Below are positions 13,201-41,914 of a stretch of 64,000 bases of DNA, in pieces; within the stretch, counting starts at the first letter, position 1; each line of letters starts with the position of its first letter. The notes under the pieces are model-generated. The model was not told the origin of the DNA and searched no databases. It worked only from the letters and a program-made list of their open reading frames with translations. This stretch comes from Fistularia commersonii. Its lineage: Eukaryota; Chordata; Actinopteri; Syngnathiformes; Fistulariidae. The DNA lies in the NCBI GenBank assembly GCA_037954325.1, contig JBBMNZ010000001.1, positions 11,513,258-11,577,257 on the forward strand, written 5' to 3'. The translations under genes were made by a program, and so were the position numbers.

Positions 13201-14411
13201 CACCCTGGCTACCAATGCTATAAAGGTGATAATAAAACATTATAATGATCTTGAGGACAAACTGCTTTTTATTTTTAGGATTCACCGACAGAAAATGATA
13301 CTTTCTGTCATCAAACAAATTCATGTAGACTCTGAATTGGTTGTCCAAAACAATGATTGTATTCCTGTGTCCCCATCCTGTGGTTAGTCTTCTAATTATG
13401 AGAGATGAAGGTGATTCATCTGTTCCAGCTGCAGTGATCCATATGCTTGGTGATAACTTCACTCTTTAGAAAAAGTAAAGCTGTTTAAATCATTATTCAT
13501 TCATTTTCTCTCTCTTAAACAACAGCGCTTACGATGTATGACCCAAAGTGGAGATATTATTCTTTGTTAGTTCCCCAGAGATGAAATGCAATGACGTGCC
13601 ATAAGCATCACCATCAGCAACATGTCATGGTTTTTAAATTGATTAAATCGGTAACTACCTTGTTTTTTCTAAACAGCTATTCAGCCGTCACAGTTAACAG
13701 AATTATGCAGTCCTCTTCATTTGGCCACCAGTAATGTCTTGATTGCTGGTGCCAAGGACGACTCCAGTGAGAGTATTAAGTTATAGTGACGCTAGGAGAA
13801 TACTACAAGATGAAACTTATCACATCGAATACCATTCTGCTCTTCTCTGGCATGCCAACTGTAGAATGAAAACTGATATGAAGTAAAAGGGGCATGACTG
13901 CAGTCGGTCAGGCATTACATATTTAAGTTCCTCCCAAGTGGTCTCTGACAGTTTTACTTTTTAACACCACAAAATGTTCCTGAAAACTCAAGTTGTAGGA
14001 AGATCGGTCTGAGCTGGTGTTGCTATTTTTAGACAGTGAAAATTGCTTTTTTTCTTTCCAAGAGGATGGCTGTTATGTAAAATATGACCCCTGAGATCAC
14101 TTACATTCTATGCAGGAATGCACTGTGAGTCATAATCCTGGAACAGACCCAAGTTGCATTTTGCCCCTGCATGGGAAACATAAGGTGCTTAGAAAAATTC
14201 AGACTGACTGACATATTTTAAACCCCAGCCACTGTCACTGTTTGGATAGGAATTAACTGCTCAGTGAGCTACTTTTCTTTTGCTTGTCTTGTCAAGACAA
14301 AAGGGTAGCTCAGATGATGCTATATTTTATTAGTGTCCTGTAGCAGAAGAAGTCGCCAAAGGCTCCCATGCAAATTACATTTCTCCCCCCTTATTTAGTC
14401 ACATTAGGTTT

Positions 14412-14748
14412 GCGCTGGGGTGGCGCAGTGGTTAGTGCTTCAGCCTCACAACATGGAGGACTCTGTTTTGATTCTGACATGAGGACTTTTCTGTGTGGAG
14501 TTTGCGTATTTGTGTGGGTTTCCTCCCACAGTTCAAAATCATTTTCAAATTTGGAAAATTGCCCTGAATGAGTGAGTGAGTGAGTGAGTGAATGGTTGTC
14601 TTTCTATGTTACCCTTTGATTGACTGGCAACTAGTCCAGGGTGTACCCCACCTCTCACCCGATGACAGCTGGAATAGCCTCCAGCATGAGCCTGTTCCCC
14701 TGTGACCCTGGGTGCAAGATAAGCGGAAGATGATGGATGGATGGAAGG
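14412..14748 (+). repeat. SINE-like fish interspersed repeat with tRNA-like head
   Basis: The copy opens with ggggtggcgcagtggttagt (A-box-like) and has a decayed B-box (gttttgattct). It continues with gtgtggagtttgcgtatttg, gtttcctcccacagttc, ggcaactagtccagggtgta and gatgacagctggaatagcct, and ends ggatggatgg. This string of segments is the widespread fish repeat containing a tRNA-like start and a GGAT-type tail. An internal (GAGT)n run is at about 14567-14590. A second, 5'-truncated inverted copy is at 40245-40508. Confidence 0.7.
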
Positions 14749-15171
14749 TTTGCACTGTGACTTGATCCAAGCTTTCTGGATGAAATATTTGTTTCTGTTG
14801 TAGCACATTGTTGTATTATTTAGAGCTGCACACATATATGTCTAGAAAATCAATGCAGCTTTAGGGTAGTAACTCTAGACCTTTTCACCTCACCTTTTTT
14901 CAACTCACTGAACATCTTAGACAGGGACAATGTGTACCGATAATACTGACCTTATTTTACTGAAGTTATGGCGAGAAAATAGAAAAAATCTTTGGCCAGA
15001 CTTCTGAAAATGAATACATGCCCAAAAGAATTTTCAGTTTATACAATGTGAACACTCATGAACAGGTATATGTCACCAGTACTTAATTCATCAATTTAAT
15101 ATGTTGCAGTACTAAAACGCAGGTAATTCCGATTCATCAGGCCCATTTTTTCTTTACTTTATATTAGTTGT

Positions 15172-15339
15172 CTGTATACATATGTTATGTATATCTATAT
15201 ATGTATACATATATGTATATAAATATGTATATGTATTGGTATATATGTATATATATATACATATGTATATCTATCTATGTATATACATAGATAGATATAT
15301 ATACATACATATATGGATATAAATATGTATATGTACTGG

Positions 15340-15372
<33 letters not shown>
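15172..15372. repeat. AT-rich TATG/TA microsatellite
   Basis: An imperfect (TATG)n/(TA)n array ends in (TG)n. Two near-identical segments, tataaatatgtatatgta plus tggtatatat, occur near 15218-15250 and 15318-15350. This suggests an internal duplication of about 100 bp. The apparent Tyr/Ile-rich frames are by-products of the repeat. Confidence 0.85.
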
Positions 15373-15375
<3 letters not shown>

Positions 15376-16837
15376 CTCTTTATGCCTTTTCTTTCTTTTT
15401 TTTTTCCCGATTTATTTATTTTTTTAATCTTTAAATCTTTTAACAATTGCCTTGAGACAGTGCCTCCCACTCCTTACAGAAAATATCACCGGATATTGGA
15501 ACACGTCCTTACAAATACCCAAAAGATCCAAGAATCCCATTTGGGTCCAAAATACGGGATCACAGGTATTACATAATTATGTCAGGATATGATGCACAGT
15601 GATTACTGAGACCCTTTGTCTTAAAAAAAGAAGACAAATCTGTTCATCGCCTTGTTTGATCCTGCACAATCATTTAAATTACAATTAAAGACAGAAAAGA
15701 AGTACAATTGGATATTTTGATATAATTATTTGTGCTTGGTACTGCTCACTTGATAAATTAATTCCCTGAATAGTTTTAATACAAAAACCGAAGTACTTTT
15801 CAAATGTATAATGTTTAAGCAATGTTTACAAAGAATTCCTGCAATCTGAAAGATATTGATATTTCTGTTATCAAATCAAAATTTCAAAATAAAGAAAGAG
15901 GTGAAATAACAATCGCCCGTGGACCCACTTGCTGTCTTGTGACAAGATATTACAACCCTTTTTCACTCTGGAATGACAGCGGTGCCTCAAAACGTGACAG
16001 CTGCTCGTGTCCAAAGCTCTAAGATAAATCTGGGGTCCCACTTTAAATTAAGACTCAGGCTTTGACTGGGGCCTTGCTGGTGCTTTCATATTCGAAACAT
16101 TACATGCCATAACTGAAACGGAGGATGCCAGGGAGCCTGTAACATTGTAATAACATGGTTGTGCTGGTAGGTGGTTATCACAGACATCAGACCAAATACT
16201 TTTTGTCTGCTAGCTCTCCTGTATTTTACAAAAAGACAACTGGGATGCGAGACTATAATGTGGGTCATATAACTCTAAAATCCACAGTTGCTCTGTTTGA
16301 GAATCCAATATGGTCAAGAACTCCAAAACTGACATTCACATTTTGATGGGAATATATTGATAAATAATTGTCTTCAGCTGCCTGCTGTGAAAAAAGACTT
16401 GTCAAACTCAATCTAGTCACCAGTAGATGCAGCGCGAAGTAATGTTTAAATGGATCGATGCGTAATTTTGAAAGTGTGCTCAGTGTGTTCAGTTTGCTCA
16501 GCAAACAGCAGATTTTAACAGAAACCTTCCCCTCACGGGTCCCATTTATAGAATCTCTCTGTTTAGAGTTTGGGTTTTACACTGTTTCATCAGCAGGAAG
16601 CAAAAGATGCTGAAACGCATTTTCAGTAAAAACACTAAAATGATGGACCAGACAAATACTGTGAAGTGTAACTAACAATTTAGCAACTTAGGACTGTAAT
16701 TATCTATCACTTAAAAGTTAGTGGTGACCAAACCGCTGCTAAAAGGAGAGAGCAGATTTAAATGTATCAGGATACTCTTCAACGGCATCACAAAATGGAC
16801 TGTTGCATTGCTCTTTGATTTTTTGGTGTGTTTAAAT

Positions 16838-17050
16838 CAGTGTTTCTCAATTTTTTTCTGTTACGCCCCCCCCCTAGGAAGAAGAAAACATTTTGACCCC
16901 CCCCCTACTCTCCACCACAACTACAAATAGTATAATTTGTCTGTAACATTGTTGTATGTACACCTCTGCACAACATGTATCCTTATTAACATTAAAGAAC
17001 AGGAAAAAAACAACTATAGATCAACTTGCAACAATGATTAACTTTAACAT
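16838..17050. mobile_element. Possible fragment of a hAT-like element end
   Basis: The sequence cagtgtttctcaa followed by runs of C (near 16866 and 16898) resembles one terminus of fish and mammalian hAT/Charlie elements. No matching ttgagaaacactg end was seen downstream, so only one terminus remains or the call is wrong. The right boundary is a guess. Confidence 0.35.
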
Positions 17051-18780
17051 TTATTAACATAGCGGGATGATTTTTGGCAACACTTGAAGCCCCATGGGTT
17101 GCATGAGCTTTCTGTTCCCTTAATGAACTTTTTCAGATGGTCAATACATCACAGATTTTTTTTGTTGTTTTTTTTTTTTTTTTTGTTGTTGTTGTTTTTC
17201 TGTTGCAGTGTCACAGTGATCTCATTTTTATGCTCTGTTGGAGTGCAACACTGCAAATTGAGCTGAGCAAATGAAGGAACATCTGTGGATTTTCATGCCA
17301 TCCCTTAGAAAATTGAAATTACACTGCTTTCATACTTCAGCTATTTTGCCAGCACTGCCCTCCTAAGTCATTTACGGCACTGCAAACATTTCTTCACATT
17401 CAGGACCCGGAAGTGCCAGTTTGAATGCCACCCGGGTATTAGCCTTCCTCAGCTCTCGCTCAAGTTTAATACTGCTTACTTGGAGGGTCAGCATACATGT
17501 TCTCCTGTGCAACATGTGAATTAAATGAAGCCAGCTGAAACTACTTGTCATGGCAAAGGACAGAAGTCACTGCACTTTATCTCCGATTAAGACCCAGATC
17601 TCTCTGGAGCCAACATGTACTTGCTTGCTCTTTGTGGCAAGATAAGAAATTCACTTTAAGTGTAGGTTTGTCAGATTTTTTTATTCTTTCTTTGAAGTCA
17701 GAGATGCTGTCGCTGCCATCTTGACATTTCTATCTCCTTTTGGAAGTTCCTATTTCCTGGAAATAACAGGGATTCAAAGAAGTTATTTTCAAGCATCATT
17801 GATTCACTGTGGTCTTAAGGTCGTTGATAACATTTGCTAAAAACATTTCTCTTTCAAGAGAACCAGAACCTTTGATAGTCCAGTTGGCGAATCTCTGCAT
17901 ACATACTGTATTTTCTGGAACAAACAGCATACTTGAACTTGCAGTTTTCTGTAATGACTAGACAATGATAGTTAATGTTGTTTTTGGCCTCTTAGACTAA
18001 TTTCCTCGTGTATGTTCTCAAGACTACATTTGTAAGTTTGTAATGAATAGCTCAGAACATTATTGAGATCATTACCTAACAAGATTACAACAGAGGCCTT
18101 TTTTTAAGCCCTGGCGTATTCTTACATTTGTGTTTGATCAGGAGGTGATGTCATATTTGAAATCGATCACAAAGGGTGCACTTGCTAGGCTTCCCAAGGC
18201 CATAGTTAGAGATCTTAAATGAAAGCGAACACGCAGGCTGTTACACACCAGAGAGCCACTGCTGTCTTGATAATGATTGTGTGTGAGCCCATTTGTTGCA
18301 GTCTTATACTAATTTCTAATAAAATGTAGCAATCTGATGTTGCAGTTACAGTGATAATAAAAATTGGCTCTAACTTGGACCCTGCAAATGAGGCTAATGC
18401 ACTCAAACATGCTTTCAGACCATCAACATATAGTCTCTGATAAACAACTCGAGACACACTCACAAGTCAGCAATTTTGCATCTTTATTTTCAGAGGAAAG
18501 TATCTAACATAATAATAATCTGCATTTGCGATAAGGTGTAGTCTTAAATCTTTGGAATACCTCAGAGTAATTTAGTCAGAATTCTCAAGCTTCCTTTTTT
18601 TTGTAGGGTTACTAATTATTGTGACAATATCCAAAGAAAATTTCCACTTATAAAGTTAAGTGGTATTCAGATTGTCACAAGTGAAAGTTACAATCAAGTG
18701 CGGGGATTTTCACAAAAGAAAAAATAAGTCTATGCTGAAAGGATAACAAGCTCCCTTCTCTGTTCGTGAACAGGTACGAG

Positions 18781-33596
<14,816 letters not shown>

Positions 33597-33617
33597 TTTT
33601 TTTATTGATGTACAAAC

Positions 33618-33623
33618 AATAAA
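33618..33623 (+). terminator. FILIP1 polyadenylation signal
   Basis: A canonical AATAAA lies 22 bases after the stop codon, and a second one is at 33675-33680. The first would give a very short 3' UTR, so a more distal site may also be used. Confidence 0.55.
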
Positions 33624-33689
33624 ATACATTTTATGGTGCTACAGTGACAAAAAATTACAGTGGTAGTGGTTATAAATAAAAGCTCTTAT

Positions 33690-34740
33690 ATCTCTCCATG
33701 CATCTCCAAGGAACTGCTATCTGAGATTGTAAAGTGTCATCATTTAGGTGGAACCACATAACTTTTATTTACAGTGTTTATTTTGATGTGATATTCGTCA
33801 GATAAATGTCACATAATGTCTAAACTATCTATTGCTCTATGTAACTGACTCCATTAATATTATTATTATTATCATTATTAGAGATGTAGGGATCTCTAAC
33901 AGCTAGTCCCATTAAGAATCCTGACTCCATTATTGTTTGCTATTTTGTTGGTTTTCCTGTATTTTATATATGATGTAACACATTATAAGACATACAGTTT
34001 GTTTTTGAAAAATCAAAGTGAATTTTGAATTTGTATTTTTACTGTAAAATATTCAGCACCAACATGTGGAAAAAAAAATGGAAATTAAGAATTTATCTTT
34101 GTTACAAGCCTTTCAATTGCCAACTATTATTTACAAGTCAAACCAAACATTTACGAATAAACATTGAATACATTAGTATGCATTTATTTTGGAATTCATG
34201 TGACCTGAATTCCCTACTCTGAGATCGCTTGAAGAAAACCTTGAATTTAATTTTACAAGTCATTTGTGTTTCGGTAAACTTTTCTGATGGAAAAATGAAT
34301 GACCGAGACTAACCATCCGTGGTAACCTGAATTCTCAATTTGCAATGCTGAGGGTTCACCTATTCAGTTTCATTGAAAAATGAGTCCTAAGCGTTAGGCA
34401 TTAAATACATTTGATATTTATACATACATATTCATAATTTGATACCTTCAGTAACTCAGAATTCATAATTTGTAAAGCATTGAAGTAGTAAGTTATTTGC
34501 ATTGAACAAGCAGGTAATCCCTAACACTGGTCAGCTAATGCACAAAGCAAAAAATGTCAATACAATTCCATAAATTTTATGATGCAATTTTGTTATAAAT
34601 CAAATTTCACAATATGATTCTCATTTAAGTTAATAAAATCTCTTCACTTTGATATTCTTATGCTCGAAGACTGAGCATGTTAATGGGATAAGGGAGCCGC
34701 ATCCCCAACACTCACAAGTTCCACCCCCCTCCGTGCTAAT
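33690..34740. other. Intergenic spacer FILIP1 to TMEM30A
   Basis: About 1 kb of AT-rich sequence with a short (ATT)n stretch near 33855-33880. No gene or recognisable repeat family was seen. Confidence 0.5.
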
Positions 34741-34754
34741 TCCATAATGATGTA

Positions 34755-34991
34755 ATCATGACGTATCGCCACACTATTGGTCCATATACTTCCGGCTTCT
34801 TCTCGGACGGGATCAGCTCAACAGCGAGACAATCACAACAAATATGTATAGTGAGTAAAAAACACATTGTGGATTAAACACACTTTCAAGAGGAAATTTC
34901 CCTCCAACTCGCCATTTCGTCGTTGGGAATAAACGAGGGATCGTAGGCTGTCGAGCAAAGTAGATTATTTAAGTCGAAAGGGATTGCAGCC
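34755..34991 (+). promoter_or_regulatory. TMEM30A promoter and 5' UTR
   Basis: Directly upstream of the start codon are a CRE-like TGACGTAT (near 34759), an inverted CCAAT box (attgg, 34776-34780) and an ETS-type CTTCCGG (34789-34795). GC content rises locally. The arrangement suggests a TATA-less housekeeping promoter initiating near 34800. Transcription start is inferred, not observed. Confidence 0.55.
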
Positions 34992-37651
34992 ATGATGGCG
35001 TCAAGCTACAATGCTAAGGAAGAGGACGGACATCACTCGGGCGGCTCCAGCCACGGCGTTGCAGGGACTGTAAAAAGTAAAAAACCGGACAATACTGCAT
35101 TCAAACAACAAAGACTACCGGCTTGGCAGCCCATCTTGACTGCAGGGACCGTTCTACCTGCGTTTTTCGTCATCGGCCTCATCTTCATGCCCATCGGCAT
35201 CGGCCTGTATGTTACTTCAAACAACATCAAGGAGTTCGAGGTATCTGAATAGGCACTTGGGCTGGTTATACTAGCCTGGTCCATGTTTCGGAGGAAAGTT
35301 CCATGGTTGCTTAAATGTAACGGTTAATATACAAAGACATTCAGCTTACTACCACATTTAATGCCTTCTTATATTATATTGTTAAGTTTATTACAAGTTT
35401 TATTATATTATCAGATTCAGCTGGATGGATTTTAATTAGGTTGTATCGTGTATTATTGTATACTCCATTGTACTGTGGTAACAGGGCTTATCTAGAATCA
35501 ATGAGTGAATATTTTTTACACAACACAAAATAACAGCACCATATGCAAGGTAAATGTTTTGTAAAATCTGGATAATGATTGAACACAACTTTGTGCAAAG
35601 CATAGATAATGATCATAATTAGTGTCAAGTATATGCTGCAAGTACTTACTTATTTCTCACAAAACTTTGACAAACTAAGTATGATAAGGAGTTAAGTAAA
35701 GCATTCAGTCCTTTATTCCTATTCATTTTTAAATTCTTACCTGGTAATACCTGAGTAATTGACCCATTATCTTCAGATTGACTACACTGGTGCTGATACG
35801 CTCAGTCCATGCTACAGCTGTGCCAAAAACTACAGCTGGAACGGCACAACACCATGCACTTGCTCTGTGAACTTCACGTTGGATCAGCCCTTTGAGGTGA
35901 GCCCAGGCCCCATGTCAGTTAGATTTGTAAAGAGTATAAATAATAAATGCTTTTGGCCTCAGATTGATAGAATGCAATTATAGGGGGGGGGTAAAAAAAC
36001 ACTCAGACCCTGAATATCCATTAAGATCTAATTTGAGCTCAACTAAAAGGACAGTTGATATTTGCTATTGATTATTCTGTTTTTTTAAGTCTGCTCTGGC
36101 AACTTTTAAAGGATTTTTATTGATCCCGGATAAAAGCACTCAACCACCTACATTTTCCTCTCAACAGTATTCACATTTGACAGACCAGCATCATTTGATG
36201 TTATGTTGAGATTTGTGTTTACATTTGGGATCAAAGCTGAAAATATTACTTGACATTACTTTGGAAATGTTGCAAAATGTAGTCATAATTTGAATTACTT
36301 TCTAAATGTCTTAAAACATTGACGACTTGCAACTACTCTCTTTTGGGGGGAAAACCTAAACTAAAACCCCTAACTATGCTTTTGATTTTGCAGGTAGAGA
36401 CGTGAGGAATCCTTGATTCTGAGGAACTTATCCATGTCATTATTCTTATTTCCCTGCAGAGCAATGTTTTCATGTACTATGGCCTGTCCAACTTCTATCA
36501 GAATCACAGACGCTATGTAAAATCCAGGGATGACAGCCAACTCAATGGTGATCGATCTGCGCTGACAGTGAGTTTTGAAATTTATTTCTTTTCGATCTTG
36601 ACTAAATCTGTATGAATGCCTCTTACACCTGCTTAATGCTGATTGTTGTTCATAGAATCCCAGTAAGGAATGTGAACCATATCGCATGAGCGATGGCCTT
36701 CCCATTGCTCCATGTGGAGCCATAGCTAACAGCCTTTTCAATGGTGAGAAATGCTTCATGTTTTCACATTAAAATAAGGATTATGCCATTGAAACCCTCA
36801 GTTGTAATTTAAAAAAAGATACAGGCTTTGTCCAGTACTGAAGTTAATTTTCGTAGCACTTATGATGTGTAATGTTTACTGCAGACACTTTGGAACTTTA
36901 TCATATTGATTCCAATGGCAATCGAAGTGAAATTCCTCTGATAAAGAAGGGCATTGCTTGGTGGACAGACAAGCATGTGAAGTTCAGGAATCCTGGTGGA
37001 AACAACAACCTCACTGTAGCTTTCCAAGGTAAATGTGAAAAATAATGTACTGGGTATTTCAGTTTGTAACCTTTAGAGTTTCTCAACTAACTTATTTCTT
37101 GTCTTAGGCACAAGCAAGCCAGTGAACTGGAGAAAGGCAGTTTATGACCTGGATCCATCTGACCCTGAAAACAATGGATTCATCAATGAAGACTTCATTG
37201 TGTGGATGCGCACAGCTGCGTTACCCACCTTTCGCAAGCTTTACCGGATCATCCAGAAAAAGTCCACCACAACCCCAACTCTTCCAAGTGGCAGATATGT
37301 CTTGGATATCACATACAGTATCCTTTTTATTGTCCATCCACAAGACTAGACAGTTGGTCATCATGCAAAACTTAATAAAGTAAGATAATGGAAAATAGCA
37401 AAACAAAACATAGGTAATAGCGATGACAAACAGAACGATTCCTTCAGCACTTAGATTTCCCTCAGACCTTGCTGCTGCAGCAGATAGGGGTATTGTTCTT
37501 TGGTAGAATTCTGTTATTCTACCGAAACCACAGTTGGCCAGTTAAACGGTATCCCAGAATTGTGAAATACACAGCAGGTCTGTTTTGCTTAGAAAGTTCG
37601 TCAGTAACTCTAGTGCCGTAGCCTTCCTAAATCATTAAAATAGAATATGTT

Positions 37652-37682
<31 letters not shown>

Positions 37683-38831
37683 TATTCTTGCATCGGGTCA
37701 GAAATCCATTGGTTAGAGGGTAGTTGCTAGCAATAGGTTCATCTTCCAAACTGTATAGCACAAAATAACATTGACTGTATGAAATTGGTTGTTTTTAATG
37801 TAGTACAAAGAAAACAAGAAAAATGTAGAAAGAAAAAATCCAATACCATACTGATTAACTGCATAAAACCTTTTGTCCATGACAAAACAACAAAACCCAA
37901 GGCAAAATGATCAAATTAGTACTGTTATGTCATTCTGCTGCTGAAATTCTCCTCCTGGGATTAGACAAGAGATAAGTTCAACAATACTTCAACTGGATAG
38001 AAGGAACATGGAAATTGAAACAGGAATGTCTAGTTCCAAGGACAAAGGCTCTGACCTTATGAGCCATGCTATCCTTGATTTTTAATTCAAATTTAAATGT
38101 TTCAAATCCTCCAAACAGAATCAGGGAACATGTCGTTTGTGGGGAAAAATCTGCTCTATCCCTAGGTCCAAATAAGCACAGTGCAGCTCCTTGTCCTTCA
38201 CACTGTCGATGGAACACCAATATGCATTCAGAAAAACCAGGCCTGCTCGTTTATTAGTGTTAGCATAAATATGAGTTTCACACTGCATGGTTTATGTCCT
38301 GGAGCAGGTCGGATCCCTGTTTTTAAGCCACCAAATTTATTCAGATACTCCGTAAATAAGCTTTTGCATATAGACATCAAAGGCAGGGCTTGTTTAGCCA
38401 GGTTGAAGAACTTCTCAAGTTTCCAGAAAACATAAACACAGTTATAAAAACAAAAGTTTAACCTAACTGTATTGGAGGGGCCAATTTCTCAGCTACTAAT
38501 GCCAGAAAAATATCCCTGCATTTTTTTTACAACATTTTCTCACACCACTTAGCCCTGACCTAAGTTTTTTTTCTTTTAAAACAAGGGAATATTTTACAAT
38601 GTTCCAGTCAGTTTTTATACCCTAACCATGCCATCAGATTATCCAGTTCTCAGCTTCGACGGTCGCAAGCGAATGATCCTAAGCACCATCTCCTGGATGG
38701 GAGGGAAGAACCCCTTCCTGGGCATTGCCTACATTACTGTGGGCTCCATCTGCTTCTTTCTGGGCGTTGTTCTCCTCATCATCCACCACAAATACGACAC
38801 CCGCAATAACAGTGCAGATATCCCCAATTAG
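34992..38831 (+). CDS. tmem30a: Cell cycle control protein 50A, P4-ATPase flippase beta subunit (complete)
   Basis: CDC50A pairs with P4-ATPases such as the ATP8 and ATP11 groups. It is required for their ER exit and for flipping phosphatidylserine and phosphatidylethanolamine to the cytosolic leaflet. Seven exons: 34992-35240, 35777-35896, 36460-36567, 36656-36743, 36885-37028, 37108-37317 and 38638-38831 (stop TAG). They join in frame to 370 residues; the human protein has 361. Domains are a cytosolic N terminus with PDNTAFKQQRLPAWQPILTA, TM1 (about residues 48-75), a large ectodomain and TM2 near the C terminus (FLGIAYITVGSICFFLGVVL). The ectodomain contains CXC cysteines, NYS/NGT/NFT/NLT sequons, YYGLSNFYQNHRRYVKSRDD, WWTDKHVKFRNPGG and NGFINEDFIVWMRTAALPTF. 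Two ATGs are adjacent (34992, 34995) and either may start. The call is certain. Confidence 0.98.
37318..38637 (+). other. TMEM30A intron 6
   Basis: The longest intron of the gene, about 1.3 kb, with a short (TA)n run at about 37652-37672 and a T-rich tract before the final exon. Nothing coding was recognised. Confidence 0.6.
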
Positions 38832-39406
38832 GCTCACTGCCTCTTCATTTGTTGGTTAACTGCTGGGTCTGTTCTGGACTGTGTGTCGAGTAGCATGAAT
38901 ACACTGGTCTGTAAATGAGTGTTTGTATAAGAATACCAGAGCATTGAGTTCCTCATCTTCTGGCGAAAGCTTAAGATTATGCTAGAGTTTGTGTCTGTAT
39001 TCAGCTTTGTTGGCTGCTGTGAATGTGACTTCCTACCCATGTTTTAAATGTCCTATTTATCTGTATATGATTCAAGTATTTGTGTTTTATTTTAACGGGT
39101 GCTTTGCGAACAGCTTGATTATTGAAGGATGTATGTATTTGACATAGTTTTTGTTCATGCTATGTACTGTAATATGTCCTGCTGATGAATGTACTATAAT
39201 ACATATACATACCTCGATGGTTTTTCAGAATAGAGTGACTACACAATGAGGAAATCCTTGCAATTCAAAGTGTTGATGTCTGACAGAAACTATTTATTTG
39301 TCATAGATTATACATCACAAATCATTCCAGCTTTTAACCATCATTTCTTGGTATGCCACTCATGAAGTATTCTATTCCGTTTAGTGAGAATAATATCCCA
39401 TATTCT

Positions 39407-39412
39407 AATAAA
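39407..39412 (+). terminator. TMEM30A polyadenylation signal
   Basis: An AATAAA (in tctaataaagaac) lies about 575 bases after the stop codon, giving a plausible 3' UTR. AT-rich sequence around 39815 could provide a more distal site. Confidence 0.5.
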
Positions 39413-40244
39413 GAACAAACGGACCACCACCTCTTACTCTTAAGAAACTGGGCAGGATTCAATAAGATTTTTCAGGCTTCAATTTGGTCCATGTTGTAAA
39501 TTATGTTGATTAGATGACATGCACTTAAAGTGTCACACCCTTACTCCAATCCTGTGTCATTTATAACCCCCTATTTAAGTATCTCTTGTTTAAATTTGAA
39601 ATACATAGGTTTTTATAAAGTTGGCAAGGTCCGGTGAAAGAATTCTGTTAATTTATTACGTCTTACTTGGCAGCAGATCACTTCTTATTCTGCAACCAGT
39701 GATGTATTTCTGCTCCCCCTGTACGTATTCACTACTTTGTAAAAAACTTATCTATAAATGGTCTTGGAGAGTGGAGGATTCTGCTGTAGCCTGTTATATT
39801 TCATGAGAGTAAATTAAAAGATATCTCGTTTTGATGAAGATTGTCTGACCCTGTCTTTGATCATCCTTATTTTTATTATGATTAAGGTACTAGGGCTTCA
39901 GTGCTGGCTCAATGCACAATGCAGACCCCTAACACATCGCCAAGTATTCGAAACAGCCATGAAAAAGTCATAAGGGTGCTATTATAAATTTTACACCCTG
40001 TAACAATAGGTAAGCATGAAGTGTGGTGTCAGACATCTTTCCGTGATCTCTTCATCAAAGTGAAGGCTTCATGTCAAGACAGACATAAATATGCTTAATG
40101 CTTGGTTGTTGAGGTTGAAGTCCTAAATCAGGGCCCTCCTTATGATGCAGTACCACTTGTTGACCAGCAGATGTCGATACATTAACAATCAACTTTTTCT
40201 AGTGAGAGAAAGCCTACCCCTTTGGGTCGAGGAATATAAATATC

Positions 40245-40508
40245 CTTCCATCCATCCATCATCTACAGCGTTTCCTTCACTTAGCATCACAAGGATGTTG
40301 GAGCCTATCCCAGTTGATCGCAGGCCCACATATGGAGACAGACAATCATTCACTCTCATTCACACATCTGTACAACTTACTCCAATTAACCTCCTGCCTG
40401 TTTTTGGACTGTGGAAGGTAACTGGAGAACCCATAGGAAACCCATGTAGACAACATGCAAACTCCACACAGAAAGGCCCCCTATGGGAATCAAACCAGCA
40501 CCACTGTT
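40245..40508 (-). repeat. SINE-like fish interspersed repeat, inverted and truncated
   Basis: The copy begins with the tail tccatccatccatc and has gttggagcctatcccagttg, atgcaaactccacacagaaa and a B-box complement (gggaatcaaaccagcac). It is the reverse of the family seen at 14412-14748. The A-box end is missing, so it is 5'-truncated. Confidence 0.7.
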
Positions 40509-41914
40509 CTATTCCACAAAAATGTTGTTGGTTAACTGAATAATTATTTATTTCTAGTTTTGTGTGGTTACAAAATATATGTATTCCAAACTCTTATTGA
40601 GTCAGCATGATTTTCTTGCGGTTTTTAAACAATTAAATTCTCAGTTGTGTGCAGTCCAGTCTCAAATACAATAAGATTTCAATTCCAAAGAAAAAAGGTT
40701 GTTGCAGAGAAATATCTGCTAAGGTATGTGTACCCCACATGTTTATACACTGGGCGATAATACTGCATTGTCTTTTAAAAGCTGAAATGAGTCTTTGCGC
40801 CCCATTTATTAGTCTAAATAAATGAGAAAGATTGTTATTACAAAAACATTGAATCGCACATCTGAACAAAAGTAGCAATAACACTCTTTACAGTGTGAGT
40901 AAGAGTGTGACGTGTACGTGATGTATGATGTGTACACATTCACATATTTTTTTAATGATTAAAAGACTTTATTTTGCGCATGCTTTTAACAATAAAATAA
41001 TAATAGTGCATTGTGAAGTGTATTTTTTAATTATGTTGTGACAGAATTAAACACATTAATGGCTCATAGTCAGGCTTCATGGTTGAAGGCAATTTTTTTG
41101 TTTGTTTGTATTCAGGTGTTGGATTCTGATTATTTTCGTTCTCAGTGCATGTCAATACACACATCTCTATCAGCAGATTTCTTCTCTGTGATGCTTAAAT
41201 AACATTTAGCTTTAACATGCACTAGTAATGCATGCAAACTGCTTATTACAAATCCATTGCAAAGTCAACATTCCAATGTGGCAGGCTTTGCTGATCCTCA
41301 AATGTTCCTCGAAATTACTGTAGTCATTGCAGACAAATGGCCAATCCATGCTTCAAAATCCCAAAGTAAATACTGCTTTATAACATAGTGGACCCTGTGC
41401 CATTCCTTAATTGCTGTGGCTAACCAGCACTGAGTTCGTAGCCAGTGGAAATGATGTTTGGGAAAATATTAACAGGCTTTATGTTGAAACATCCACAATA
41501 GCTATTTTCCGTGTTTATATGAAATATCAAAGATTTATATCTAGTTTTCTCCAAAATTGTAGTACCATAGAGACAGCAGTTTGACTTCCTTCAGATATTG
41601 TTCAGCTGACTGGTTAAATTAAAAACTATAATTTGTCTCTCTATTTCTTTGGATAAGAAGATAAAGATGAAGCTAACAATCTCAGGCAGTTAAAGACTTT
41701 TGACATCACTTTCCAGTGATGTAATCTTTACAAGACTGGGCTTTGTAATGTTTAAACTGCCGTGAAATAAAACATTTGGCAAGTTGTTATATGAACGAAG
41801 ATTATTTTCCAATCAATACCTGTGATGGCTGCTGATTATTTGAACAAAATGTTCTTCAGACTTGCATAAAAAAGCAACCGGCATTTTTCATTCATTCATT
41901 GTGTTGGGATCCGA

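Larger units (their letters stand above)
10236..18773 (+). other. FILIP1 intron 1 (inferred)
   Basis: About 8.5 kb between the putative non-coding exon and the first coding exon. It holds a SINE-like repeat (14412-14748), an AT-rich microsatellite (15172-15372), a possible hAT-end fragment (about 16838-17050) and a T-rich run (17155-17195). No conserved coding exon was recognised. The remainder is unremarkable AT-rich sequence. Confidence 0.5.

Noticed and set aside
14412..14480. A tRNA gene suggested by A-box and B-box-like motifs
   Set aside because: The cloverleaf is decayed and the motifs belong to the head of a long SINE-like repeat with a GGAT tail.
18766..18780. GTG start for FILIP1 five codons upstream
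   Set aside because: These bases span the splice acceptor; the ATG at 18781 matches the vertebrate N terminus MRS.
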